A DNA stretch of 64,000 bases from CAMDPA01 sp964574325. GTDB lineage: Bacteria > Pseudomonadota > Alphaproteobacteria > Rhizobiales > Hyphomicrobiaceae. The translations under genes were made by a program, and so were the position numbers. Position 1 is the stretch's first letter, and each line of letters opens with the position of its first letter. The DNA is taken from assembly GCA_964574325.1 (NCBI GenBank), contig CAZNMY010000012.1, forward strand, positions 27,548 through 91,547, read 5' to 3'. Shown here one piece after another: positions 15,277 through 23,470 of the stretch. The notes below the pieces were generated by a model. That model was not told the DNA's origin, did not search any database, and saw only the letters and a program-made list of their open reading frames with translations.

Positions 15277-17502
15277 CTACGCCAACGCCTTCTTCACGCG
15301 CTCCGGCGTGAACGGCGCATGGCGCAGGTATTTGCCGGTGATCTGGGCGAACGCGGCAGCGACGGCCGGCTGCACCAGCGGCGTCGCCATCTGTCCCGCA
15401 CCCGACGGCGCATTGCTCGTCCGAACCAGCTCGATGTGCATCCGCGGCACGTCGCTCATGCGCGGCACGGGGTAGTCGTAGAAATTGTTCTGTTGCACGA
15501 CCCCGCCCTTCACCGTCACCGTCTCCATCAGCGCAAGCCCGATGCCGTAGACGATGCTGCTCTCCGTCTGCGCGACGACATTGTCCGGCTGCACCGCGAT
15601 GCCGACGTCGATCGCGCACCAGAAGTCGTGCACCTTGATGATGCCCTGCCGCCGGTCGAGCGAGATCTCCGCGATCCCCGCGAGATAAGTGCCGGTGTAG
15701 TCGATGTAGGCGACGCCGAGGCCGCGGCCATCGCCCCGCTTGCGTTTCCACTCGGCCATCTGCGCGACCTTCTCGAGCACCGTGCGTGCCCGCGGAAGTT
15801 TGCCGAGCAACGCCAGCCGGACCTCGATCGGGTCCTTGCCCTGGCGCCGTGCGATGTCGTCGAGGAAGCCTTCCGAAGCGAACCGATTTGCGATGTTGCC
15901 GGTGCCGCGCAATGGCGAGGTTCTGACACCCGTATCCTTGTAGATCAGCTCCGTCGAGTGGTTGGCGACGTCGTAGCCGTTCATGTCGGCGCCGCCCATC
16001 AGGATGCCGTCGCGGCCCTTGCTCTGCTCGTAGCGCACGGGATCCATGTACGGCGTCACGCGGTCGCCGGCGACACGATGGCTCCAGGCGACGATCTTGC
16101 CGGACGCATCGAACCCGGCGCGCAGCCAGTTGACCGACATCGGCCTGAACCGACCGTTCTTGATGTCGTCCTCGCGCGTCCACATCACCTTGACCGGCCG
16201 CTTCGCTTCCTTCGACAGCAGCACCGCGTCGACGATGAACTCGGTATCGCGATGGCCCCGGCGGCCGAAGCCGCCGCCCATCAGCATGTCGTTCACCTTG
16301 ACCTTGTCGCGGGGAAGCCCGAGCGCCTTGGCAGACGCCTGTTGCGCGGTGGTCTGGCTTTGCGTGCCGCACCACAGCTCCGCGCTTGAGCCGTCCGGCG
16401 CGACCGAAGCCACGGCATTCAGCGGTTCCATCTGCGCGTGATAGGCGAGATCGTTGCGGAACTCCGCTTCCATCGTCGTGGCGGACTTCGCGAACTCGCC
16501 GGGAAAATTTCCGCCTTTGGTCCACTCCGAGACCTTGGTCGAAAGGTTGCGCACATCGGCGGCGAACTGGTCGAGACCCTTCTCGCTGTCGAAGCCTTGG
16601 GCGTCGCCCTTCTTGCCCCAGGTGACGATGCTGTCGAGCGCTTTGCGCGCAGCCATGGCATCCCAAGCGGTTGCCGCCACGGCGCCGACGCCATAGGGCA
16701 GCCGGACGACCATCAACACACCCTGCATCGCTGCGATCTTACCTTCGTCGATGCGCTCGACGCCGGCACCCTCGATCGGCTCGCGCAGTACGACGCCGTA
16801 CAGCATGCCGGGCAAATGCATGTCGATCGAATACTTCACGCTTCCGTCGACCTTGCCGGGAAGCTCGATGCGCATCACATCTTTGCCGACGAGACGAAAG
16901 TTCTCCGGCTTCTTGAGCTCTTCCGGCTTGATCTCGGGCGCCTTGTCCGGCACTTCCGCGAACGCCGCGATCTGGCCGTAGGTCAGGCGGCGCTTGGACT
17001 TCCCGTGGATCACGACGCTGGGACTTGTCGTCAATTCCTCGACCGGCACGCCGAGCTTTCTCGCCGCGTTGTCGAGCAGCACGCGACGCACCTGCGCGCC
17101 GAACACGCGATGTCGCGGGAAGTGCACGCGCACGGCGTTCGAGCCGGCCGTGTACATCATCTGATACGCGGGGTTGAGATAGATCTTGTCGTCGACGGGC
17201 GCGGGAATGATGCGAACTTTCTTCCAGTCCGCGTCGAGTTCCTCCGCGATGACGAGCGGCAGCGACGTCATCGAGCCCTGGCCCATCTCTGTGGCGGCCG
17301 CCATGATCGTGATGGTGCCGTCCGAAGCGATCGATACCCACGGGCTGAACGCCTTGCCGACGCGCGCCTTGCCCAGCGTGGCGGCAATCGCCGCCGGGCC
17401 TTCGAGCGCGAATGCGAACGTGAAACCACCCGCGCCAAACATGAACGTGCGGCGTGAGTGGACGTCTCGGCGAGTGGCGCGGACTTTTCCGGTGGTCGTC
17501 AT
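15277..17502 (-). CDS. Molybdenum hydroxylase large subunit (isoquinoline-oxidoreductase beta-like)
   Basis: A 741-residue molybdopterin-binding subunit of the xanthine dehydrogenase family. A twin-arginine signal (SRRTFMFGAGGFTFAF) marks export as a complex with its small subunit. Cofactor-contact blocks include ATEMGQGSMTSLP, MYTAGSNAVR, MGGGFGRRGHRDTEF, RGTGNIANRFASEGFLDD and SGAGQMATPLVQPAV. In the last block the family usually has GxGE, with the Glu acting as catalytic base, but Gln is seen here. The ATG at 17502 has AAGGAGG upstream, located within the end of the small-subunit gene, and the two genes are two bases apart. Substrate is unknown; N-heterocycles or aldehydes are typical. Confidence 0.88.
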   Translation of the reverse strand: MTTTGKVRATRRDVHSRRTFMFGAGGFTFAFALEGPAAIAATLGKARVGKAFSPWVSIASDGTITIMAAATEMGQGSMTSLPLVIAEELDADWKKVRIIPAPVDDKIYLNPAYQMMYTAGSNAVRVHFPRHRVFGAQVRRVLLDNAARKLGVPVEELTTSPSVVIHGKSKRRLTYGQIAAFAEVPDKAPEIKPEELKKPENFRLVGKDVMRIELPGKVDGSVKYSIDMHLPGMLYGVVLREPIEGAGVERIDEGKIAAMQGVLMVVRLPYGVGAVAATAWDAMAARKALDSIVTWGKKGDAQGFDSEKGLDQFAADVRNLSTKVSEWTKGGNFPGEFAKSATTMEAEFRNDLAYHAQMEPLNAVASVAPDGSSAELWCGTQSQTTAQQASAKALGLPRDKVKVNDMLMGGGFGRRGHRDTEFIVDAVLLSKEAKRPVKVMWTREDDIKNGRFRPMSVNWLRAGFDASGKIVAWSHRVAGDRVTPYMDPVRYEQSKGRDGILMGGADMNGYDVANHSTELIYKDTGVRTSPLRGTGNIANRFASEGFLDDIARRQGKDPIEVRLALLGKLPRARTVLEKVAQMAEWKRKRGDGRGLGVAYIDYTGTYLAGIAEISLDRRQGIIKVHDFWCAIDVGIAVQPDNVVAQTESSIVYGIGLALMETVTVKGGVVQQNNFYDYPVPRMSDVPRMHIELVRTSNAPSGAGQMATPLVQPAVAAAFAQITGKYLRHAPFTPERVKKALA

Positions 17503-17504
17503 GG

Positions 17505-17960
17505 TCAAACCTCCTTCGCCGCGCGCTGCACCGCCTTCACGATGCGCTGATACGTGCCACACCGGCAGATGTTGGTCGACATATGCTCGACGATCTGTTC
17601 GCGCGTCGGGTTCTTGTTCTTCTTGAGCAGATCGACCGCGCTCATGATCTGCCCGGACTGGCAGTAGCCGCACTGCGGAACGTTCTCGGCGAGCCACGCC
17701 TTCTGAACCGGATGATTGGAGTTGGCGGAGATCCCCTCGATGGTGACGATGCGCTTGCCCGAGACGCTGCCGACTTCAGTCTGGCAGGAATAGGCGCGGC
17801 TGCCGTTCACGTGCACCATGCAGGCGCCACACAAGCCCGCTCCGCAACCGAACTTCGTGCCGGTGAGCTTCAGCTCTTCGCGGATGACCCAGAGCAGCGG
17901 CGTGGCTGCCGGGGCATTTGACGTGACACGTTTGCCGTTGAGCGTGAACCTCGTGGCCAT
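17505..17960 (-). CDS. Molybdenum hydroxylase small subunit, two [2Fe-2S] clusters
   Basis: A 151-residue iron-sulphur subunit that passes electrons from the molybdenum site of the following gene product. The plant-ferredoxin-type cluster ligands are in GTKFGCGAGLCGACMVHV plus the Cys in AYSCQTEV. The C-terminal four-helix cluster uses PQCGYCQSGQ and STNICRCGTYQRI. The ATG at 17960 is preferred because GGAGGAGA lies just upstream of it; an in-frame ATG at 17978 would place that site inside the gene. It forms a tight operon with the large subunit. No FAD subunit is present, as in the isoquinoline/aldehyde oxidoreductase group that donates to cytochromes. Confidence 0.92.
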   Translation of the reverse strand: MATRFTLNGKRVTSNAPAATPLLWVIREELKLTGTKFGCGAGLCGACMVHVNGSRAYSCQTEVGSVSGKRIVTIEGISANSNHPVQKAWLAENVPQCGYCQSGQIMSAVDLLKKNKNPTREQIVEHMSTNICRCGTYQRIVKAVQRAAKEV

Positions 17961-18170
17961 GGGCACGTTCTCCTCCATTGCGCCGGCGCGGTCTCGAGGC
18001 CGCCCCTGTAGATGCGGGCAGCTTCACGGAAAGCTACGGTCTTGTCCAGCGTCCACAGCGCGGTGTCGCCTTCGACGCTTGCTATCGACTTGTACGGATG
18101 GCAAACGATTGCATCGTCATTCTTCGACCGGTCGCGCATCGCGCTGACCACCACCTGCGGGAGCACGGAC

Positions 18171-19058
18171 ATGAACCTCGGTTTCATCGGCTTGGGCGAC
18201 ATGGGCTCGCTGATCGTGCCGCGCCTGATGGCGGCCGGCCACAAGGTCACCGGCTGGAACCGCACCAAGTCGAAGCCGGAAGTCGCTGAACTCACGACCG
18301 CCGGCATGGCCTGGGCCGATACGCCCGCGAAGGTCGCCGCCGCGAGCGAGGTCGTGTTCTCGTGCCTGACCAACGGCGACGCTGTAAAGGCCTGCACGAC
18401 CGGCAAGGACGGCGTACTCGAGAGCCTCGCGGCAGGCAGCATCCACATCGACATGTCGACGATCAGCCCGGACGTCACGCGCGAGTGCTCGGCTGCATTC
18501 GCCAAGGCTGGACGTATTTTTCTCGACGGCCCGATCTCCGGCAGCCCCGTCACGGTCAAGGCCGGACAGGCTTCGATCATGATCGGCGGCGACAAGGCCG
18601 CGTTCGAACGCGTCAAGGACATGCTGACGGCGATCGGCCCGAAGGTCTCCTACATCGGGCCATCCGGCATGGCGACGACGATGAAGATCTCCGTCAACCT
18701 GCTGCTGATGGTCGAGATCATCTGCTTCGGCGAAGCCGTTGCGCTCGCCGAAAAAGGCGGCGTCGATCGCAGCGCCGCCGTCGATGCGATCCTGAAGTCT
18801 GTCGCGGCTTCGCCCGTGATCGGCTATCGCGGCCCCTTCATTCTCGAAGGCAACATGCCCGCAAAGCCGCTCGCCGACGTGACGCTGCAGCAGAAGGACA
18901 TGGTGCTGGCGCTCGATCTCGCGCGCAAGCTCGGCCAGCCGACCCCGCTCGCCGCCGCCGCCAACGAGATGATGAACGCCTGCCGCGGTCTCGGCATCGA
19001 CCACAACGACTTCGTCGTCGCCTTCGAGGCGTATCGCAAGCTCGGCGGCGCGAAATGA
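18171..19058 (+). CDS. NAD(P)-dependent 3-hydroxyacid dehydrogenase (3-hydroxyisobutyrate dehydrogenase family)
   Basis: A 295-residue beta-hydroxyacid dehydrogenase. The N-terminal nucleotide-binding motif is GFIGLGDMGS. VFSCLTNGDAV and HIDMSTISPDVTRE contribute to cofactor and substrate binding, FLDGPISGSPVTVKAGQASIMIGG is the family's substrate loop, and MKISVNLLLM contains the catalytic Lys. Family members act on 3-hydroxyisobutyrate, tartronate semialdehyde, 6-phosphogluconate or succinic semialdehyde. The natural substrate is not resolved. It is divergent from the molybdenum hydroxylase operon. The longer frame upstream of 18171 is rejected because similarity starts at MNLGFIGLG. Confidence 0.9.
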   Translation: MNLGFIGLGDMGSLIVPRLMAAGHKVTGWNRTKSKPEVAELTTAGMAWADTPAKVAAASEVVFSCLTNGDAVKACTTGKDGVLESLAAGSIHIDMSTISPDVTRECSAAFAKAGRIFLDGPISGSPVTVKAGQASIMIGGDKAAFERVKDMLTAIGPKVSYIGPSGMATTMKISVNLLLMVEIICFGEAVALAEKGGVDRSAAVDAILKSVAASPVIGYRGPFILEGNMPAKPLADVTLQQKDMVLALDLARKLGQPTPLAAAANEMMNACRGLGIDHNDFVVAFEAYRKLGGAK

Positions 19059-19064
19059 CAGACC

Positions 19065-19145
19065 GTAGGGCGGGTTAGCGCATAGCGCGTAACCCGCCAC
19101 TACTTTACGCAACTCGGCGGGTTACGCTTCGCTAACCCGCCCTAC
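19065..19145. repeat. GTAGGGCGGGTTAGCG inverted repeat
   Basis: A perfect 16-bp inverted repeat (19065-19080 and 19130-19145) has internal smaller dyads. It fills the gap between two co-directional genes. A related hairpin with GGCGGAATA arms is at 56612-56637. These look like members of a dispersed palindromic repeat family and could also modulate read-through. Confidence 0.8.
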
Positions 19146-19158
19146 ACTGGAGCAATCA

Positions 19159-19569
19159 ATGACCACCCGGATGTACCGCACCAACATAAAGGACGTACCC
19201 AAGGTCGAAGGCTTGTCCCGCAAGGACGGCTGGATCGACATGCAGGTGCAGTTCCTGATCGACAAGAAGACCGCCGGCGCCAATCACGTCGTCGGCTGGA
19301 CTGTCCTCAAACCCGGCGCGAGCCACGAGGCGCATCTTCATCGCAACTGCGACGAGTTCTTCATCGTGCTGAAGGGCCAGGGCGTCATCCGAACCGAGCA
19401 TGGCGACGAACCCTCCGGCGAAGGCGACGTCGTCTATTCCCCCCGCGGCGTCTACCACGGCTTCGCCAACACCTCGACGGAGGACGTCGTTCTCGTCTGG
19501 GGCTGGATGGACGCCGGCTCGATCGAAGACAGCGGCTACGAAGTTCTTCCCGGCTCGCATCACACCTGA
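19159..19569 (+). CDS. Cupin-domain protein
   Basis: A 136-residue single-domain cupin. Motif 1 is visible as GASHEAHLHRNCDEFFIVLKG with the two His and the Glu metal ligands, and motif 2 as GDVVYSPRGVYHGFAN with the third His, so a bound metal ion is likely. Functions range from dioxygenase to isomerase to sugar sensing, and the sequence does not decide. It sits at the head of four co-directional genes (cupin, YtcJ-like amidohydrolase, hydratase-like and LigI-like) that may be one catabolic operon, though 80 bases separate it from the next gene. Confidence 0.85.
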   Translation: MTTRMYRTNIKDVPKVEGLSRKDGWIDMQVQFLIDKKTAGANHVVGWTVLKPGASHEAHLHRNCDEFFIVLKGQGVIRTEHGDEPSGEGDVVYSPRGVYHGFANTSTEDVVLVWGWMDAGSIEDSGYEVLPGSHHT

Positions 19570-19649
19570 AGAAGCGGGTCCAGGGCGAGCCCTGGTGGGG
19601 TGCTCGAGGGGCAACGTCCCTCGATCTTGTTCAATCGAGGGAGGAACAC

Positions 19650-21341
19650 ATGACATCGCACCGGCTTCTCGCCGCTACTGCCATCGTAATGTCGCTGAGC
19701 ACGAGCGCGGCATACGCCCAGTCGCCCGACCTCGTCCTCTACAACGGCCGGATCGTGACGCTCGACGCGAAGTCGAGCATCTCCAGCGCCATCGCCGTCA
19801 GAGGCGGCACCATCACCGCCGTCGGCGCCGATCGCACCATTCGCAACATGGCGACCCGCGCCACGCGTTCCGTCGATCTGGGCGGCCGCATGGTCATTCC
19901 CGGCCTCGTCGACAGCCACATTCACGCGATCCGCGCCGGCGTCACCCACCGCAGCGAAGTCGACTGGTCGGCCGTGAAATCGCTCGATGAGGGCCTTGCC
20001 AGGATCGCCGCCGCCGCGAAGGCGAAACCCGGCGCGTGGGTGCTCGTGCCCGGCGGCTGGCACGTCAACCAGTTGAAGGAAGGCCGCGCGCCGACACCCG
20101 ATGAGCTGGCGAAAGCCGGCGGCGACAATCCCGTCTACGTGCAACACCTCTACGACTACGCCGTTCTCAACCGCAAAGCTCTCGAACGGCTGGGCATCAC
20201 CAAGGACAGCAAGATCCCGCCCAACGGCAAGCTCGTGCTCGACGACAAGGGTGAGCCCACCGGCGTCATCGAGGCCAACCTGCCGACGTTGTCCAACCTG
20301 TTCGCGCGCACCGCATCGCCGAACTTGGAGGAGCAGATCGCCGGCACGCGCGCCTTCCTGCAATTGCTGGCGTCCACCGGCCTCACCGGCGTCATCGATG
20401 CGGCTGGCGGCGGCATGTCGCCCGAAGCCTATCAGCCGCTCTTCCATCTGTGGCAGCGCAAGGATCTGCCGATCCGCGTGTCGTTCTACACCAATGGCCG
20501 CCCCGGCCGGGAACTCGAGGATCTCAAGGCGTATCAGACCATGCTTCCTCGCGATTTCGGCGACGCCTGGATGAAGGCGCTCGGCTTCGGCGAGGTTGTC
20601 GTCTGGGGCATGCATGACGGCCCCCTCGGCCGCACCGCCAACTTCAAGCCGCGGCCCGGCGCACCGGAGACGCTGCGCGAAATCACGCAATGGCTCGCCG
20701 CCCGCGGCCAGCGCATGCAGATCCACGCGACAAGCAACAACGCAGCAAGCCAGATCCTCGACATCATCGAGGAGACCGACAGGAAATCGTCGGTCAAGGA
20801 TCTGCGCTGGACCATCGCACACATCGAGGACGCGACACCTCAGACGCTCACGCGCATGAAAGCGCTCGGCATGGGCTACATGGTCCAGAACAGGCTGTAC
20901 TTCGAAGGCGACAGCTGGCCGAAAACCGTAACGCCCGTGATCGCCGCAAAGGCGCCGCCGATCAAGGACGCGATGGCCGCCGGCCTCGTCGTCGGCGCAG
21001 GCACCGACGGCACGCGCACGTCGACCTACAATCCCTTCGTCACCTTGCAGTGGCTCGTCACGGGCAAGTCCGTCAAGGGAACCGTCGTGCGCACGAAAGA
21101 AAACTCGCCCTCTCGCGAGCAGGCGCTGCGCATGCACACGCAAGGCTCGGCCTGGTTCGCCGCCGACGAAGGCCAGCGCGGCGCGCTCGAAGCCGGCAAA
21201 TGGGCCGATCTCGTCGTCGTCGATCAGGACTACTTCAAGGTGCCCGAGGATCGCATCTCCACGATCAAGGCGCTCCTCACCATCGTCGGTGGCAAAGTCA
21301 GCCACGCGACCGGGCCTTTCGCTCCCCTCGCTCCGAAATGA
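19650..21341 (+). CDS. Exported amidohydrolase, YtcJ-like
   Basis: A 563-residue amidohydrolase with a Sec signal peptide (cleavage after AAYA). The composite beta-sandwich flanks the barrel at both ends: PDLVLYNGRIVTLDAKSS at the start and LEAGKWADLVVVDQDYFKVP at the end. Metal-site residues appear in GLVDSHIHAIR (HxH), MQIHATSNNA and VVGAGTDGTRTST (Asp). YtcJ-like enzymes hydrolyse amide or related bonds in unknown small molecules, and the periplasmic location suggests processing before uptake. GAGGGAGGA lies six bases upstream of the ATG. The gene is followed after 31 bases by a hydratase-like gene. Confidence 0.87.
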   Translation: MTSHRLLAATAIVMSLSTSAAYAQSPDLVLYNGRIVTLDAKSSISSAIAVRGGTITAVGADRTIRNMATRATRSVDLGGRMVIPGLVDSHIHAIRAGVTHRSEVDWSAVKSLDEGLARIAAAAKAKPGAWVLVPGGWHVNQLKEGRAPTPDELAKAGGDNPVYVQHLYDYAVLNRKALERLGITKDSKIPPNGKLVLDDKGEPTGVIEANLPTLSNLFARTASPNLEEQIAGTRAFLQLLASTGLTGVIDAAGGGMSPEAYQPLFHLWQRKDLPIRVSFYTNGRPGRELEDLKAYQTMLPRDFGDAWMKALGFGEVVVWGMHDGPLGRTANFKPRPGAPETLREITQWLAARGQRMQIHATSNNAASQILDIIEETDRKSSVKDLRWTIAHIEDATPQTLTRMKALGMGYMVQNRLYFEGDSWPKTVTPVIAAKAPPIKDAMAAGLVVGAGTDGTRTSTYNPFVTLQWLVTGKSVKGTVVRTKENSPSREQALRMHTQGSAWFAADEGQRGALEAGKWADLVVVDQDYFKVPEDRISTIKALLTIVGGKVSHATGPFAPLAPK

Positions 21342-21372
21342 GCAGCCACTTCGCCACGGACACACCAAGCCG

Positions 21373-22092
21373 ATGACCAACGCCCCGATCACAGACCCGC
21401 GCGTCCTCGCCGGCATGAAGGCGCAGCTCGGCACGCGCGCCACGCGGATTGCCGCGGGTGCCGCACACCTCGGCTGGAAGGCCGGTTTCGGCGCACCGGC
21501 CGCGTTGCAGAAGTTCGGCCTGGCGGGCCCTCTCGTCGGCTGTATGCTCGCCGACGCGCGCGTTGCCTCCGGCGACACCGTCTCGATATCAGGCTGGACG
21601 AAGCCCGTCGCCGAACCTGAGATCGCCGTCTGGCTCGGCGGCGATCTCGCCGACGGCGGCGACCCAGCGAAGGTCGCTGCCGCGATTTCCGGCATCGGCC
21701 CCGCGATCGAGCTCGCCGATCTCAATCCGCCCCCCGAGGACGTGACGGCGATCCTCGCCGGCAACATCTATCACCGCCGCGTCATTCTCGGCCGCGTCGA
21801 CACATCACGCGCAGGCGCACGCCTCGACGCGCTCGTCGGCCATGTCATCCGCAGCGGCAATGGATCGCCGTCGGTGACGGGCGATGCGCTCGAAGCCAAC
21901 ACCGGCCGCCTGCTCGACATCGTCGCCCACATCGCGTCCACACTAGCCGCCTGTGGCGAGAAGCTGACGCGCGGCGACGTCATCATCTGCGGATCGGTCG
22001 TCCCTCCGATATTCCTCGATCCGACCGACACCGGCGTGACCTGGGCGCTCGACGGCATCGGCGAGGTCTCGGTACTGGTGTCGAACGCCTGA
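21373..22092 (+). CDS. 2-keto-4-pentenoate hydratase / fumarylacetoacetate hydrolase-family protein
   Basis: A 239-residue protein of the MhpD/HpaH-like branch of the fumarylacetoacetase superfamily, used in meta-cleavage pathways to hydrate 2-hydroxy-dienoates. Recognisable segments are AGAAHLGWKAGFG near the start, EPEIAVWLGGDLA with the metal-binding Glu, PAIELADLNPPPEDV, NIYHRRVILG and the closing GDVIICGSVVPPIFLD. The family usually has about 260 residues. The ATG at 21373 is chosen because the upstream frame only overlaps the previous gene. It lies within a run of catabolic genes. A decarboxylase activity is the main alternative. Confidence 0.78.
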   Translation: MTNAPITDPRVLAGMKAQLGTRATRIAAGAAHLGWKAGFGAPAALQKFGLAGPLVGCMLADARVASGDTVSISGWTKPVAEPEIAVWLGGDLADGGDPAKVAAAISGIGPAIELADLNPPPEDVTAILAGNIYHRRVILGRVDTSRAGARLDALVGHVIRSGNGSPSVTGDALEANTGRLLDIVAHIASTLAACGEKLTRGDVIICGSVVPPIFLDPTDTGVTWALDGIGEVSVLVSNA

Positions 22093-22141
22093 GCCGGCAA
22101 CAGCCATCGCTGCGGCACCGAAACGCGTTGGGAACACGACG

Positions 22142-23041
22142 ATGAAGAACCCACTGCCAGTCTCTTTGCCGTTCGATCCCAACCCGCGTGCACCCCGCGT
22201 GGCATTGCCGCCGGGCGCATGTGACACCCACTTCCACGTGTTCGGCCCGCCCAACAAATTCCCTTTTGCCGCTTCGCGCCGCTACGAGCCACCGGCAGCG
22301 CCGATCGAATACTACCGCGCGATGCAGCGCGCGACCGGCCTCCAGCGCGGCGTCGTCGTGCAGCCGAGCGCGCACGGGCTCGACCACGCGGCCATCCTCG
22401 ACGCCATCGCCAGCTCGAACGGCAGCCTCAAGGGCGTCGTCAACATGAGCGCGTCGACGCCGGACACCGAGCTCGAACGCTTACGATCGCTCAACGTCGT
22501 CGGCGCACGATTCTCCTTGATGTCGGATCGCCCCGGCGATCGCATCGCGATCGAACAGGCGATCCCGCGCCTTGCGCGTCTGGGCTGGTCGATCGACCTT
22601 CACATCGAAGCCGAGCACCTCGTCGCCAACGCGGATTTCATCAGATCGATTCCGCTCCCGACCGTGATCGATCACATGGGCCGGCCCGAGCCCTCCCACG
22701 GCCTCGATCAGGCAGCGTTCCGACTGGTGCTGGAACTCGCCGCTGATCCGCGCTTCTGGATCAAGGTCAGCGCGCTCGACAAGCTCACGGAAATGCCGGT
22801 CGCCAACGTACCGGACGGAATTCCCTTCAAGGACACGATCCCGTTCGGCCGCGCGGTCGTCGCCGCCGCTCCCGATCGCGTGCTCTGGGGCAGCGACTGG
22901 CCGCACGGCAATACGTTCGAGCCGGGAACCGTGCCCAACGACGGCGCATTACTCGATCTTCTGGCCGAGATTGCACCCGACCCGACGGTTCATCGCCGCA
23001 TTCTCGTCGATAATCCGGCGCGACTATACGGGTTCAAATAG
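22142..23041 (+). CDS. Amidohydrolase-2 family, 2-pyrone-4,6-dicarboxylate lactonase-like
   Basis: A 299-residue TIM-barrel hydrolase. GACDTHFHVFGPPNKFPFA places His30 and His32 exactly where LigI, the 2-pyrone-4,6-dicarboxylate hydrolase of protocatechuate 4,5-cleavage, has its metal or substrate His pair. VIDHMGRPEPSHG and VLWGSDWPHGN carry further barrel residues, with the strand-8 Asp. The length matches LigI (about 293). LigI substrate comes from the vanillate/protocatechuate route, which is where ferulate degradation leads, so the assignment fits the first 4 kb of the window. LigI-like paralogues with other lactone substrates are common, so this stays inferred. Confidence 0.78.
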   Translation: MKNPLPVSLPFDPNPRAPRVALPPGACDTHFHVFGPPNKFPFAASRRYEPPAAPIEYYRAMQRATGLQRGVVVQPSAHGLDHAAILDAIASSNGSLKGVVNMSASTPDTELERLRSLNVVGARFSLMSDRPGDRIAIEQAIPRLARLGWSIDLHIEAEHLVANADFIRSIPLPTVIDHMGRPEPSHGLDQAAFRLVLELAADPRFWIKVSALDKLTEMPVANVPDGIPFKDTIPFGRAVVAAAPDRVLWGSDWPHGNTFEPGTVPNDGALLDLLAEIAPDPTVHRRILVDNPARLYGFK

Positions 23042-23161
23042 GGTTCCAGACGCTCTATTGATACGCCCACTGACGTCTGGACGTGGGATGACGCGCCGCG
23101 CCATCTCGACTTGGACGCATCCGAAGATACATCCGAAGACGCTTCCAGAACGGAGTTCGCC

Positions 23162-23368
23162 ATGCCCGCAGACAAGCCCAAAACCAGCGTCGAGGACTAT
23201 TTCGGCGCATCCCCCGACAAGGCGCAGACCGATCGCGCAGCGCTGATCGTGGCCCTGGTTCAAGGTCGCGACAGCGCCACGCGCACGGACTACGCACATC
23301 CGCGCCTGAAGGATATCGTCGCGATCCTGAACGAAGCCGCCGATGGCGACGCCCCCCGGCGGCGCTGA
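23162..23368 (+). CDS. Small uncharacterised protein
   Basis: A 68-residue hydrophilic protein that I do not recognise (MPADKPKTSVEDYFGASPD..., ending in NEAADGDAPRRR). It has a disordered N-terminal part and a likely helical middle (DRAALIVALVQGRDSATRTDYAHPRLKDIVAILNEA, shortened). The ATG at 23162 with GGAG six bases upstream is chosen over a TTG at 23111. The stop is 103 bases from the convergent helicase gene. Coding use of the third position looks normal for the region, which supports it as a real but uncharacterised gene. Confidence 0.5.
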   Translation: MPADKPKTSVEDYFGASPDKAQTDRAALIVALVQGRDSATRTDYAHPRLKDIVAILNEAADGDAPRRR

Positions 23369-23470
23369 GAAGATCGGATTTCAATACGATGACGGCCGGA
23401 TCCGCTGAAGGACCCGGCCGGCTTGTTCGCTGCTTCGGCGTGCTCGATGCTTCAGTGAGAAGCCACGCGG

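Noticed and set aside
19560..21767. 735-codon minus-strand frame opposite the YtcJ-like gene
   Set aside because: Antisense shadow with biased but meaningless composition.
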